Positions 54,629 through 64,000 are shown, counted from the stretch's first letter. The stretch is 64,000 nt of DNA from Paenibacillus amylolyticus (GCF_029689945.1 NZ_CP121451.1:1984001-2048000); one strand, 5' to 3'. The notes: generated by a model from the letters alone, not told the origin. A program made the numbers and translations.

Positions 54629-54648
54629 TGGTGCCATGAATTGGCACC
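54629..54648. promoter_or_regulatory. Dyad between the WYL regulator and the VOC gene
   Basis: TGGTGCCA-TGAAT-TGGCACC (54629-54648) has 7-8 bp arms. It lies 16 bp upstream of the WYL regulator's start codon and about 52 bp before the divergent gene, fitting an autoregulatory operator. Confidence 0.5.
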
Positions 54649-54700
54649 TTTCATTGTTATAGTGATAAGTGTAATCCAATAGGAACAGGGAGGCAATATA

Positions 54701-55144
54701 ATGAATGTTGAAGTGATACCATTTTTGTCGATGAACGGGGATGCGGCGGCAGCCATTGCTTTTTATGAGGAGTTTCTGGGCGCTAAAGTCCTATTCAAGA
54801 AAAGTTATAAAGAGATGAAGGAGATGAACCCGGGTTTCGAGTACCCTGCCGGTCAAGATGAGTATATTACACATTCGGTGCTGGAGATTGGGGTTAACAA
54901 AGTCATGATTGCGGAAGAAGCAATGGACACGGAGAGAGCATGGCAGCTGGGGAACAGCACGTCACTATGTATTCAATCCAAGGATAAACATCCAATCGAT
55001 CAACTGTATCATTCTCTGATGCAACATGAGGGCGTGAAGGTATTGGTACCTTACGAGCAAAATGAATTCAGTCCAGGTTATGGCATTGTGCGGGACCCGT
55101 TTGGCATTGTGATTCAGCTATGTGTGACGGTGCATGATTTTTAA
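54701..55144 (+). CDS. PhnB-like VOC protein
   Basis: A 147-aa single-domain VOC/PhnB-like protein (MNVEVIPFLSMNGDAAAAIA to DPFGIVIQLCVT). AAAAIAFYEEFLGAKVLF and GYGIVRDPFG are typical. Substrate unknown. It is transcribed divergently from the WYL regulator, its likely controller. The SD is CAGGGAGG. Confidence 0.85.
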   Translation: MNVEVIPFLSMNGDAAAAIAFYEEFLGAKVLFKKSYKEMKEMNPGFEYPAGQDEYITHSVLEIGVNKVMIAEEAMDTERAWQLGNSTSLCIQSKDKHPIDQLYHSLMQHEGVKVLVPYEQNEFSPGYGIVRDPFGIVIQLCVTVHDF

Positions 55145-55162
55145 TTTAACTTAAAAACATCA

Positions 55163-55200
55163 AAAAAGAAGAGTCATGAATCTCATGCGCTCTTCTTTTT
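55163..55200. terminator. Bidirectional terminator
   Basis: AAAAAGAAGAG and CTCTTCTTTTT pair across about 16 nt; it serves the VOC gene (+) and the YdcZ-type gene (-). Confidence 0.85.
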
Positions 55201-55231
55201 CGGTTTCTCAACTACCGATCCTCACTACCGA

Positions 55232-55714
55232 TCATTTATTGCTAAGTGTTACTGCTTGAGCTTGGTCATTCTTCTCACCGAAAATCAGAGCCAATGCAGC
55301 GAGCATCAGGACTAGTGAGACAGCTCGCTGCCAAGAGAATGCAATGAACTCACCACCGAAGAGCCCCATGGCGTCGATGATGAAACCCGCAACAATCTGA
55401 CCTACGATCGCTGTAAGGTTGGCAGGTGTTACGCCCAGTTTATTTACGGCCAATGTGGAAAGGAATAAATATCCGAAACCAAGGAAGACCGCAGAAAGCT
55501 GTAACTTGGGTGCATGAAGCAAATCGAGTAGATGTCCACTGCCAAAAAAGTTGATGAGGACGGCAAGAATCAGTGTACCCGATGCGAATGTGAAGAAAAC
55601 CGTCTCCAGCAGGCCGATATTACGGCTAATCGTACCATTGATCGAGGACTGCGCACTAAGTACAGCTCCACCAACCAAGGTGACAAGAACAATCAATAAA
55701 CCTATACCCATCAT
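55232..55714 (-). CDS. YdcZ-type (DUF606) DMT membrane protein, second of pair
   Basis: A 160-aa protein with five hydrophobic segments, LLIVLVTLVGGAVLSAQSSIN at the N-terminus and IVGQIVAGFIIDAMGLFGGE near residue 105. It is a half-sized DMT-superfamily transporter of the DUF606 type. It lies 9 bp after a paralogue on the same strand; such pairs probably form a heterodimer. Substrate unknown. Confidence 0.85.
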   Translation of the reverse strand: MMGIGLLIVLVTLVGGAVLSAQSSINGTISRNIGLLETVFFTFASGTLILAVLINFFGSGHLLDLLHAPKLQLSAVFLGFGYLFLSTLAVNKLGVTPANLTAIVGQIVAGFIIDAMGLFGGEFIAFSWQRAVSLVLMLAALALIFGEKNDQAQAVTLSNK

Positions 55715-55723
55715 AATCCTCCT

Positions 55724-56158
55724 CTAGAATAAAGTAAGAGCGAGCGCACCCAGCATAAGTACCAAGGCAGCAATGCGTTTGCTTCCTACGGGTTTGCGGT
55801 TGCTCCCCAGCCATCCGTAATGATCAATCAGAATACTGGTCACCATCTGCCCGATAACAATGGCAATCATGGAGATCCCCACACCCACGATAGGAACACC
55901 GATGACTAATGTAAGCAGGTAGGTGACTCCGAGCAATCCACCAAGCAGGTTCCACTTTGGAAATTTGGTGATGGCAGCGAGGTTTCCTCTACCGAAGAAA
56001 ATCAGCAGAATCAGCGAAATAATTGCCCCCATGAAGAAGTTGTAGAAATCAGCTTCCAGTGTGCCGACTTGTTCTCCAAGTTTGCCATACAGTGCCCCTT
56101 CAAAGCTTAGAAGAGCTCCTGTTACAATGGCGATCATATAAAAAATCAACTTTTTCAA
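55724..56158 (-). CDS. YdcZ-type (DUF606) DMT membrane protein, first of pair
   Basis: A 144-aa paralogue of the next gene, with ALLSFEGALYGKLGEQVGTL near residues 15-34 and VIGQMVTSILIDHYGWLG near 105-122 as the matching motif. Five hydrophobic segments. It diverges from an AraC-type regulator 186 bp away, the likely controller. Confidence 0.85.
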   Translation of the reverse strand: MKKLIFYMIAIVTGALLSFEGALYGKLGEQVGTLEADFYNFFMGAIISLILLIFFGRGNLAAITKFPKWNLLGGLLGVTYLLTLVIGVPIVGVGISMIAIVIGQMVTSILIDHYGWLGSNRKPVGSKRIAALVLMLGALALTLF

Positions 56159-56344
56159 TCGATCCTCGACTCCTTGAAATGGTTTAAATGTAAAGCTGCA
56201 TGACTCATCATAAGAAAATGGGGATGGGAAGACAATGAAAGATCTTGCTTTATTTTTCTGAAAAATTATAGATCTTGCTGTGGTAAAAGGGGTATATTAA
56301 TACATCTAGAAAATAATTAGACACCAATACAGGAGGAGACAGGA

Positions 56345-57184
56345 ATGATCGATACAAGCAAACAGGAATCCTCCAGATTGTTATATATAGGAAAAGTGCA
56401 GGGCAATCCAAATTGGAATTTCCCGAGTCACATGCATGAGGATATCAGTGAAATGGTGTATGTGTCGGATGGAGAAGGTATCATTAAAATCAATGAACAT
56501 CCGTATACGGTCAAAAAAGGTGATCTGCTCATTTACAATGAGGGTGTAATTCATGAACAATGCACCTCTCCCGAATGTCCACTCAGCCTTTATTATTGTG
56601 GAATAGCCAATATCTATTCGGATGGAACGCAATCAGAGCACATCATTCCTGAACACGCGTCTCCGTATATCGAAACGAAAGAATACGCCAGCCGGATAGG
56701 CGATCTGTTTGAGTTCATGTATGAAGAATCCGCCAATCAAAAGGGGGGTTACGACAAGATCTGTGAGGGATTGCTTGGCGTGCTGCTTGCCATCGTTCAG
56801 CGGTTGGCTCAACCCAATGCCTCACAAAAACAAGATTCGGATCATCTCGCCGTACGGATCAAGGATTTTCTCGATGACAATTACCTTCAGCACCTCAAGC
56901 TTCAGGATATCGCTGCGCACTTTCATATCAACCCTTATTACTTGTCTCATGTATTCAAGGACAAGTATGATGATTCCCCAATCCGTTATACGGTCTATCG
57001 AAGAATGGGAGAAGCGAAGCGGCTGCTGACCACAACGGATATGAAGGTAAGTGAAATTGCACATATGTTGGGCTATCAGAATGCAAATTATTTCACTATT
57101 TTGTTCACGAAGACGATGGGTGAGTCGCCTACCCAGTATAAGAAGAATGAAAAGGCGGAACGTGTGGATCTAGTGGAGACTTGA
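56345..57184 (+). CDS. AraC-family transcriptional regulator
   Basis: A 279-aa protein. An N-terminal cupin-like sensing domain (FPSHMHEDISEMVYVSDGEG, VKKGDLLIYNEGVIHE) with His residues placed as in sugar-sensing AraC proteins precedes the C-terminal double HTH (LKLQDIAAHFHINPYYLSHV and KVSEIAHMLGYQNANYF). It is divergent from the YdcZ pair. The SD is AGGAGGAG. Confidence 0.92.
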   Translation: MIDTSKQESSRLLYIGKVQGNPNWNFPSHMHEDISEMVYVSDGEGIIKINEHPYTVKKGDLLIYNEGVIHEQCTSPECPLSLYYCGIANIYSDGTQSEHIIPEHASPYIETKEYASRIGDLFEFMYEESANQKGGYDKICEGLLGVLLAIVQRLAQPNASQKQDSDHLAVRIKDFLDDNYLQHLKLQDIAAHFHINPYYLSHVFKDKYDDSPIRYTVYRRMGEAKRLLTTTDMKVSEIAHMLGYQNANYFTILFTKTMGESPTQYKKNEKAERVDLVET

Positions 57185-57520
57185 ACCTGGGAATGTATCT
57201 CTTGATGGTACACGGTGGGGAAGAGGAGGTATCGCGGATATTAAAAAACATAAAACGTTAGAAATACAGAAGTGAATGCTGTGTTACTATGTGTTACGAT
57301 ACGTAAAAGCAGATACACAGAAACAGTTTACGGATGGGGTAAGCCATGACCAGCGGATGAGGTGAAGCAGAATTTCTTACTAAAAATAAATGACAACAGG
57401 TGATCCAAAATGCTGCAAATCGGGTATCAATAGTAGAGTCACTAGAACCTGATGGATACATATGTTGTTGCATGTTGTTTTGCTAGTTAAAAGGCTGTCT
57501 ATTATGGAATGAACTGTGGG
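57185..57520. other. Gene-free gap before the PAS-MCP gene
   Basis: About 335 bp with no gene, no clear terminator for the AraC gene and no promoter I can call with confidence. Confidence 0.4.
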
Positions 57521-57529
57521 GGTTATCAA

Positions 57530-58450
57530 GTGCCTATATTAGCTAGGGAAAAGAAAGATGTTGTCACCGATGCAATGGTCATTAAGGCGATGGAGAAAAG
57601 TCTGGCTATCATTCGATTCGATCTGGATCGACGGGTAACTTATGTGAATGAAGTTTTTGCCCAGACGATGGGATATACGGTAGCTGAGATGTATGGCATG
57701 AAGCATCAGCAATTATGCTTTGGCACTTTTGCGAATACTCCGGAATATGATGCTTTTTGGAATGGTATATTAAATGGCGTGAGCTTCCAGGACAAGGTTG
57801 AACGCAAGGATGCAAAGGGAAATTCCGTATGGCTAGAGGCGACGTATATGCCGGTGTACGATGAGATGAATCAGAAGATATTGGGTGTCTCCAAGATTGC
57901 CACCAACATCACCAATCGTCAAAAGAATATAACGGTCGTAGTGAATGAACTGAAAACAATGTCAAATGAGCTAAATGAACAGGCAGATGTAGGCATTGAA
58001 CGGAGTCAGGAATTAATGTCCACTATCTCCCACATCTCAGAGGTTTCTGTTACGAACCGTGCAACACTGACACATCTGCAGGAACAAGCGGGATCGATTC
58101 AGGGCGTGGTACGCACCATACGGGAGATTTCATCACAGACCCAGCTGCTTGCATTAAATGCTGCCATTGAAGCTGCACATGCGGGGGAATACGGACGAGG
58201 ATTCGATATTGTGGCTAAGGAAGTCAAGAAACTGTCTGCCATGGTGGAGAGCTCGATCAACGAGATTCGTGATAGCGTGACCGGGATAACCAAGGAAATT
58301 GGCAATATTACTGGTGGCACTAAAAAAGTAGAGGAATATGTCGAGCGGAGCCAGCAACAGATTGAGACCGCTTTGAATGATTTTATGGAAATTGCTGCAT
58401 CGGCTCACTTGCTGGATGCCAAGGCGGAGCATGTAACCCGAATCGTGTAA
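57530..58450 (+). CDS. Soluble PAS-domain methyl-accepting chemotaxis protein
   Basis: About 306 aa. A single PAS domain ([20 protein letters not shown] to [20 protein letters not shown], about residues 22-130) is joined to a short MCP signalling hairpin. Its tip region is [20 protein letters not shown], then [18 protein letters not shown]. No membrane helix is present, so it is a cytosolic energy, redox or small-ligand sensor feeding CheA. The start is GTG 57530 behind GGGGGTT or ATG 57509. The hairpin is short compared with classical MCPs. Confidence 0.87.
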   Translation: MPILAREKKDVVTDAMVIKAMEKSLAIIRFDLDRRVTYVNEVFAQTMGYTVAEMYGMKHQQLCFGTFANTPEYDAFWNGILNGVSFQDKVERKDAKGNSVWLEATYMPVYDEMNQKILGVSKIATNITNRQKNITVVVNELKTMSNELNEQADVGIERSQELMSTISHISEVSVTNRATLTHLQEQAGSIQGVVRTIREISSQTQLLALNAAIEAAHAGEYGRGFDIVAKEVKKLSAMVESSINEIRDSVTGITKEIGNITGGTKKVEEYVERSQQQIETALNDFMEIAASAHLLDAKAEHVTRIV

Positions 58451-58473
58451 TACTACAAATATTATAAATTGAT

Positions 58474-58504
58474 AACGGTTCCTCACAGAGGAGCCGTTTT
58501 TTGT
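58474..58504 (+). terminator. Terminator after the PAS-MCP gene
   Basis: AACGGTTCCTC pairs with GAGGAGCCGTT (one G-T) across ACA, followed by TTTTTT. Confidence 0.9.
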
Positions 58505-58608
58505 CGTGGAGACATTGCCATACACCGGGAATTATTGTGATCAAATGGGGACACAATACTTGGGAATACCTGCAGATTCGTTATGCAGAGAAATGTTGGG
58601 GTGGGAAC

Positions 58609-60321
58609 ATGTGGTCAACAATTGTATCCTACGTGCCGGAATTGCCCATATGGATTCAGGCATTCTTGGTCTTGATCATTCCAATTGGTATCACAATGAC
58701 CATGCGCTGGATCAACGCCGCCATTAAGCGTGGAAGCTTCTCTCGTTCCAAAAAATTGTCCATATCCTCAAGGGATATTTCACCAGCAGCTGCGGGTCTG
58801 GGTACAGGTACCGAAACAGGACACTATGCAAATATTAAATTAACCGGTAAGTACAATACAGATCTAATCAGTGTTAGAGAGAGCTTTGGTAAAAATGCAG
58901 ATGTTCATATTCGAGAGTTTGTTATCAGGGGTACCAATACCCGTGCAGCCGTCATGTATACCGAAGGTTTGGTGGATCAGGAATTAATTGATGACCACCT
59001 GATAACACCATTGATGTTAGAAGGTGTACCTGAGTTGAAGCAGGAAGGTTTCGTTCATCCGGATAACGTGAACCAGCTAGCTGAATATCTCAAGAACCAA
59101 TTACTTCCTGTGAGCCAGATTCAGGAAACACAGTCCCTTCAGGAACTTGGGCTAGGAGTATTGGTTGGTAAAAATGCTCTGATCATTGATGGTATACCCG
59201 TAGCGATGTTAATTGGAACCGCCAAGGGCAAAACACGAAGTATTGACGAACCTCTGTCAGAAGGTTTGCTGCGCGGTCCACGCATTGGTTTTACTGAAGA
59301 GTTAAGTGATAATACTGGCATTCTTCGTCGTTATGGGAGTGACCAGAGCCTGTTTATTCAAAAGTATGAAGTGGGTTCGCGAATCAAAAAAGATTTGGCT
59401 ATCGCGTATATTCAAGATATTGCGGATCCTAATTTGATAGCAGAAGTTCGCAAGCGCATTGAAGAGATGGACATGGACTCGATGCTCGAATCCGGTTATG
59501 TAGAACAGCTTATTGAAGATAATACGCTTAGCCCTTTTCAGCAGATACTGAACACAGAAAGACCTGATCGGGTGATTGCTGCCTTGCTGGAAGGTCGAGT
59601 GGCTATTTTATTGGACGGAACGCCATTTGTGCTCGTGGTACCTGTGACCTTTAGCATGTTGCTCCAATCTCCAGAAGACTACTATGAACGCTGGATTCCG
59701 GGTACATTTCTACGGGTGCTCAGGTTTATGTCTGCCATGCTGGCCCTTCTTGCTCCAGCGCTCTATGTTTCTTTTATATCGTTTCATCCAGGGTTGATTC
59801 CGACCAAACTTGTACTGACGATTATAGAAACCCGGACTGGAGTTCCGTTTCCCTCCATTATTGAAGTATTGATCATGGAGCTCTCCATTGAGATCCTGAG
59901 AGAGGCGGGAATACGTTTACCCAAGCCGATTGGACCTGCGATGGGCATCGTTGGCGGTTTGATTATTGGTCAAGCTGCCGTACAGGCGGGAATCATCAGT
60001 CAGTTTCTTGTCATCGTTGTTGCTGTTACCGCCATATCCTCTTTCACGATTCCTGTCTATAGTGCGGGATTAACACTACGGATTCTGCGGTTTGCTGCCA
60101 TGTTTAGTGCTGCAATACTAGGTCTGTTTGGTGTCGTTATGTTCTTCTTGCTGGTGTGTACACATCTTGCACGACTCTCCAGCTTTGGAGTGCCTTATGT
60201 CGCACCAGCTGTTCCATATCACTTGAGTGATTGGAAAGATTTTGTCATTCGTGCTCCACTTAACATGATGAGAAGACGTCCAGATATGACGAATCCGGTA
60301 GATGCAGATCGCAAGAAATAG
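58609..60321 (+). CDS. Spore germination receptor subunit A (GerA family)
   Basis: The A subunit of a Ger nutrient receptor in the inner spore membrane, 570 aa from ATG 58609 (SD GGGGTGGG). An N-terminal hydrophobic segment (LPIWIQAFLVLIIPIGITM) is followed by a large soluble domain (VHIREFVIRGTNTRAAVMYT). The conserved TM domain follows, with GRVAILLDGTPFVLVVPVTF, ERWIPGTFLRVLRF, AGIRLPKPIGPAMGIVGGLI and ISSFTIPVYS. The extra N-terminal helix is less usual. It is the first gene of an A-B-C operon. Confidence 0.92.
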   Translation: MWSTIVSYVPELPIWIQAFLVLIIPIGITMTMRWINAAIKRGSFSRSKKLSISSRDISPAAAGLGTGTETGHYANIKLTGKYNTDLISVRESFGKNADVHIREFVIRGTNTRAAVMYTEGLVDQELIDDHLITPLMLEGVPELKQEGFVHPDNVNQLAEYLKNQLLPVSQIQETQSLQELGLGVLVGKNALIIDGIPVAMLIGTAKGKTRSIDEPLSEGLLRGPRIGFTEELSDNTGILRRYGSDQSLFIQKYEVGSRIKKDLAIAYIQDIADPNLIAEVRKRIEEMDMDSMLESGYVEQLIEDNTLSPFQQILNTERPDRVIAALLEGRVAILLDGTPFVLVVPVTFSMLLQSPEDYYERWIPGTFLRVLRFMSAMLALLAPALYVSFISFHPGLIPTKLVLTIIETRTGVPFPSIIEVLIMELSIEILREAGIRLPKPIGPAMGIVGGLIIGQAAVQAGIISQFLVIVVAVTAISSFTIPVYSAGLTLRILRFAAMFSAAILGLFGVVMFFLLVCTHLARLSSFGVPYVAPAVPYHLSDWKDFVIRAPLNMMRRRPDMTNPVDADRKK

Positions 60322-60353
60322 ACAATCCACAGAAGGTCTGGAGGTACAACAAA

Positions 60354-61453
60354 GTGAATGACTCGCAAGTAAAAATTAGCACCACACAGGCTGTTGTCAT
60401 CATTGTCAACTACATGCTTGGCGCGGGGATTCTGACGTTACCTCGAACGACCAGCAGGGCGGTTGGAACGCCGGACGTCTGGATTTCCATCTTGTTGTCG
60501 GGGCTTATTATTACGGGTATTGGTCTGATTTTGGTTACCCTGTGCCGCAGATTTCCTGACAAAACCGTGTTCCAGTTTACCCGGGAGATCACCGGGCGCT
60601 GGATCGCCTACATACTGGGTTGTGCGACAATTTTGTATTTTATGATCATTGCAGCATTCGAAATTAGAGTCATGGCCGATGTCACGGGCATGTATCTGCT
60701 TGAGCGTACGCCTACATGGGCTATTGTGATGGTTTTTATGTGGATTGGCATCTATATGATCTCCGGTGGGCTTGGAGTCATTATACGCGTGTTTGAGATC
60801 ATCCTGCCGATTACCTTGATTATATTTGTCATAGAGATATTGCTCAGTAATCAGCTATTCGAGATTAGTAACCTTAGACCCGTATTGGGAGAGGGCATCA
60901 TGCCTGTACTCAAAGGGCTGAAACCATCGCTACTCTCCTATACTGGGTACGAAGTCATGTTGGTCATTACTGCATATATGAAAGATCCGAAGAAAAGCAA
61001 CAAGGCGATGACATGGGGACTGACGATCTCTACAATGATATATCTGATCACTGTTGTAATGGTCGTAGGCAGTCTATCCTTGGATGGGATTAAGACCAGA
61101 ACGTGGCCAACATTGGATCTTGTCCGAAGTTTTGAGATACAGGGACTGATATTTGAACGTTTCGAATCGTTATTGCTGGTGATCTGGATTATGCAAATTT
61201 TCTCGACATTTGCCATTACCCATTACTGTGCTTCCGTAGGAATCCGGGATTTGTTTCGGGCAAAGAAGATACGCAGGATTATGTATGCCCTGCTTCCAGT
61301 CATTTATCTAACGGCAATGATGCCTAAAACAGTATTTGAAACTTTTGCACTGGGCGATATGTTAGGTAACGCATCTGTAGTTTTGTTCGCTATATTACCT
61401 CTGGTATTGCTGCTTATTAGCATGATTCGCAAAAAGGAGGCAAACACGCATGA
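60354..61453 (+). CDS. Spore germination receptor subunit B (GerAB-type permease; frame broken at 61431-61435)
   Basis: The B subunit is an APC-fold membrane protein that binds the germinant. Ten hydrophobic segments are seen, with MLGAGILTLPRTTSRAVGTP near residue 20. As written the frame runs to 61532 through gerC. Reading A5 at 61431-61435 as A6 gives the end MIRKKGGKHA and a TGA at 61451-61453 overlapping the ATG of the C gene. The product is then 366 aa, the usual length. It starts at GTG 60354. Confidence 0.9.
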
Positions 61454-62650
61454 TTTCATTCCGTATGTGCTTACGAGTAACTTGTGCTGTGTTCATACTG
61501 TGTATAGTTTCAGGTTGCTGGAGCAGCCGTGAAATAGAAGATCTGAGTTTGTATGTAGGTCTCGGAATAGACGTTGGACAAGAGACCGATTTCGAGAAGA
61601 AAATTTCAGCGCAGGGTGGGCATTATCCCAAACAAAACAATGTCACAGCAACCGTTCAGATTGCCCCTGGGAATTCTAGCAGCCAAAAAAGCCAACAATC
61701 TGGTTCACCTTCTTCTGGCAAAGAGTCTTATTCTAACGAGCGGCTTACGGGAGATTCCATGCTGCAAATTTTTCGTCAGTTTGCTTTGCGGCGAGATCGT
61801 CCACTCATTGGACATCATCTGAAGGTGATCGTGATCTCCAAGGATATTGCCAAAAAGTATGGATTGATTCAATTGCTCGATTTTGTACTCCGGGATAACG
61901 ATATTCGACCTAACTGTCTAGTACTGATTAGTCATCAGCGGGCGGTTGATGTGCTTACCTCAGAAGATCCTTCCCGTATTCCTGCATTTTACCTTACAGG
62001 TATTACGAACAATTCATACATTTCCAACAAGATTCTGGAACCCGTTTCGCTGGCAAAACTGGATGCACAGATGCAGTCCGGTCCAGTTTTCTGCTTCAAA
62101 ATGTACTGAATGCCAACGGTGAGGATAAATTCTCCGGAGGCAGCATATTCGCTGCAAATACAACCAAATTTCTGGGGAACTCAGCCAAACGGATGTGGAA
62201 GCTCTATCCTGGCTCATGCCTAAGGAACGAGGTGGTGTCATAAAAACATATAGTAAAGAAGGATTCACGGTAGTGTATGAAATCAAGAAGAAGAAAACCA
62301 AAATCATTCCGAAGGTTATTGGCGATAATATCTCATTCCATGTAAAGTCAGAGTCTGAAGGATGGCTGATGGAGGATTGGCGGGCACCGGAAGAAGAGGA
62401 AAAGGGTGCATATCTGAAAGAACTGGAAAAAGACTTTGCTGACCTGGCCGAGCAACAGATCAAACAGTTACTGTACAAGCTTCAGCACACCTACAAAGTC
62501 GATGTTGCTGATTTTCGCGACAGCATTCGGATTAAATATCCAAAAACGTGGAAGAAGGTTAAGGGGAACTGGGATGAAATCTTTGCCACTATACCCATTA
62601 CGTATGAGGTCAAGACGACCATCATCAATCCGGGGTCTTCTACGGAATAG
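61450..62650 (+). CDS. Spore germination receptor lipoprotein subunit C (GerAC family; two frame breaks)
   Basis: The C subunit is a lipoprotein; the lipobox is IVSGC (Cys23), then WSSREIEDLSLYVGLGID. The frame is lost at GG 62080-62081 and again at GGGG 62174-62177. Adding one G at each gives a continuous SGSSFLLQNVLNANGEDKFS, then FLGELSQTDVEALSWL, running to PGSSTE, about 400 aa. Two breaks in one gene could mean a decaying receptor, but they share the homopolymer pattern seen in essential genes here. Confidence 0.87.
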
Positions 62651-62681
62651 CGAGGAATGTGAACAAGAAAGCATTTAAATG

Positions 62682-62710
62682 TTGACACATGCATGATCAA
62701 TCGCTATATT
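62682..62710 (+). promoter_or_regulatory. Promoter of the S-box/mmuP transcript
   Basis: TTGACA (62682-62687), a 17-bp spacer and TATATT (62705-62710), 17 bp before the riboswitch. Confidence 0.82.
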
Positions 62711-62726
62711 AATAAAAAATCATTTT

Positions 62727-62826
62727 CTTATCCAGAGAGGTGGAGGGACTGGCCCTTAGAAACCTCAGCAACAGATCTGAAGGATACTGTGCTAATTCCA
62801 GCGGGTGAACAGCCTGATAGATAGGA
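62727..62826 (+). promoter_or_regulatory. SAM-I (S-box) riboswitch
   Basis: CTTATCCAGAGAGGTGGAGGGA, CTGGCCC, AACCTCAGCAACAG, GTGCTAATTCCAGC and a closing GATAG stretch match the S-box consensus in order. SAM binding should favour the terminator that follows and shut off the permease gene when methionine/SAM is plentiful. Confidence 0.95.
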
Positions 62827-62851
62827 GCGTTTGTTTTTATTTGTCAGTAAC

Positions 62852-62890
62852 GGCGCACTCTTTAGGAAGAGTGGGTCTTTTTTGTTTTTC
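62852..62890 (+). terminator. Riboswitch-controlled terminator
   Basis: CACTCTT (62856-62862) pairs with AAGAGTG (62867-62873) across TAGG, then TTTTTT. It is the expression platform of the S-box, 28 bp before mmuP. Confidence 0.88.
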
Positions 62891-62917
62891 TGGATGAAGA
62901 AGTAGGGAGCAGCAGGT

Positions 62918-64000
62918 ATGGAGAACAACAACGACAAAGGGCATTTTCAGCGGAAAATGCAGGCACGGCATGTGGTCATGCTCTCTCTCGGAGGCGTCAT
63001 TGGAACGGGATTATTCCTGAGCTCAGGTTATACAATCCAGCAGGCGGGACCCTTGGGCACCATTCTGTCCTACCTGATCGGAGCGATCGTTGTATATCTG
63101 GTAATGCTCTGTCTGGGTGAACTGTCTGTTCATATGCCGGAGACGGGAGCATTTCATAGTTATGCAGCCAAATATATCGGACCCGCAACAGGCTACACGG
63201 TAGCTTGGTTGTACTGGTTAACCTGGACCGTTGCACTTGGTTCTGAATTTACAGCTGCGGGTCTGTTGATGCAGCGCTGGTTCCCATCGGTAAACGTATG
63301 GATATGGAGCGCGATTTTTGCACTGATGATTTTTCTGTTCAATGCTTTAACGGTGAGATTATTCGCTGAATCCGAATTCTGGTTCTCATCTGTCAAAGTA
63401 GTTACCATCATCATCTTCATTATTATCGGTGGTGCAGCCATGTTTGGTATAATCCCCCTGGCGGATGCTGAACCGGCTCCGTTTCTATCAAATATTACTG
63501 CATCCGGATGGTTTCCTCATGGGGCTACAGCGATATTGATGACCATGCTTGCTGTAAACTTTGCATTCTCAGGCACGGAGTTAATCGGTATTGCCGCTGG
63601 TGAGACGGAGAATCCGGAAGAGACGATTCCCAAAGCTATTCATACCACGTTGTGGCGTTTGGTTATTTTCTTCATCGGTACAATTATTATCTTGTCGGCC
63701 TTGCTGCCCATGTCGGATGCCAGTGTACTGGAAAGTCCGTTTGTAGCGGTAATGGAGCGGGTGGGTGTGCCCTATGCAGCAGACATCATGAACTTTGTTA
63801 TACTGACGGCGATTCTCTCTGCTGCGAATTCGGGTCTGTATGCTTCGTCGCGGATGCTCTGGTCTCTGGCAGAGAAAAAGACGATCTCCCCCTGGTTTGC
63901 CAAACTGACCAAACGTGGGGTGCCGCTGAATGCACTTCTGATCAGTATGGTGGGCGGTGCCTTGGCTTTGCTGTCCAGCATCATTGCACCTGGTACCGTG
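62918..64000 (+). CDS. mmuP: S-methylmethionine permease (partial, runs off right edge)
   Basis: 361 codons are present from ATG 62918 with no stop before the window ends. The product is an APC-superfamily permease with [10 protein letters not shown] at about residues 29-38 and about nine hydrophobic segments. [40 protein letters not shown] and [20 protein letters not shown] closely resemble the MmuP group rather than LysP or AroP; this is judged from memory of the family. The S-box upstream agrees with import of a methionine precursor. A homocysteine methyltransferase (mmuM) would be expected downstream. Confidence 0.88.
   Translation, partial: MENNNDKGHFQRKMQARHVVMLSLGGVIGTGLFLSSGYTIQQAGPLGTILSYLIGAIVVYLVMLCLGELSVHMPETGAFHSYAAKYIGPATGYTVAWLYWLTWTVALGSEFTAAGLLMQRWFPSVNVWIWSAIFALMIFLFNALTVRLFAESEFWFSSVKVVTIIIFIIIGGAAMFGIIPLADAEPAPFLSNITASGWFPHGATAILMTMLAVNFAFSGTELIGIAAGETENPEETIPKAIHTTLWRLVIFFIGTIIILSALLPMSDASVLESPFVAVMERVGVPYAADIMNFVILTAILSAANSGLYASSRMLWSLAEKKTISPWFAKLTKRGVPLNALLISMVGGALALLSSIIAPGTV

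Noticed and set aside
48531-58473. Accessory block considered as a genomic island or defence system
   Set aside because: No integrase, transposase, tRNA-end duplication, nuclease, methylase or toxin-antitoxin pair is found. The genes are ordinary regulators, transporters and small enzymes with base composition like the neighbours.
61450-62650. Calling the gerC gene a true pseudogene
   Set aside because: Both breaks are single missing Gs in G runs, the same error type seen in essential genes of this window, and the repaired protein is full length.

Overview
This window is a stretch of Gram-positive, endospore-forming chromosome, almost certainly Paenibacillus. The gene order is that of the Bacillales str/S10/spc/alpha ribosomal superoperon. 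It is followed by the cwlD-mrp-gerD-kbaA-pdaB sporulation block, an rrn operon with a long tRNA array, ppc, sigW, cdaA-cdaR-glmM-glmS and a gerA-type germination operon. The 16S sequence and protein style look like the P. amylolyticus/pabuli group, but that finer placement is inference.

Layout. 1-3580: end of rpsG, fusA, tuf, terminator. 3735-19230: a strong promoter and leader, then rpsJ to rplQ, including secY, adk, map, infA and rpoA. 19379-21247: truA, rplM, rpsI. 22010-23895: cysH and sat (sulfate assimilation). 23963-29134: cwlD, mrp, gerD, kbaA, pdaB, spoIIM (sporulation and germination). 29648-36450: rrn operon in the order 16S - 5S - tRNA-Ile - tRNA-Ala - 23S - 5S, then 11 more tRNAs. 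36607-44532: a WGxxGxxG protein, ppc, sigW and its anti-sigma factor, cdaA, cdaR. 44605-48443: glmM, then glmS behind a glmS ribozyme. 48613-58450: accessory genes, mostly small regulator/target pairs (nitroreductase/MerR, VOC/LysR/MFS, WYL/VOC, two YdcZ-type transporters/AraC, a soluble PAS-MCP). 58609-62650: gerA-gerB-gerC germinant receptor operon. 62682-64000: SAM riboswitch followed by an S-methylmethionine permease that runs off the right edge.

How it fits together. The left half makes ribosomes, the translocon and RNA polymerase alpha. The central block makes and opens spores (cortex muramic lactam by CwlD/PdaB, GerD and the Ger receptor, KbaA as input to the sporulation phosphorelay). 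The CdaA/CdaR/GlmM/GlmS set links c-di-AMP to amino-sugar supply for the cell wall, beside the envelope-stress sigma factor. Several regulatory RNAs and operators can be read directly: the glmS ribozyme, an S-box, rRNA processing stems and a MerR-type 19-bp-spacer promoter.

Two things stand out. (1) Thirteen single-base frameshifts in twelve genes, including tuf, rpsC and rplR, nearly all one base short in a homopolymer. This looks like sequencing or assembly error, and these genes are annotated here at their intended full span. (2) The 23S gene carries an insert of about 135 bp with a perfect 14-bp terminal stem at the position of helix 45, a classical intervening-sequence site, and the 16S-23S spacer contains an extra, diverged 5S gene. 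I found no CRISPR array, prophage, insertion sequence, restriction system or other clearly novel multi-gene system.
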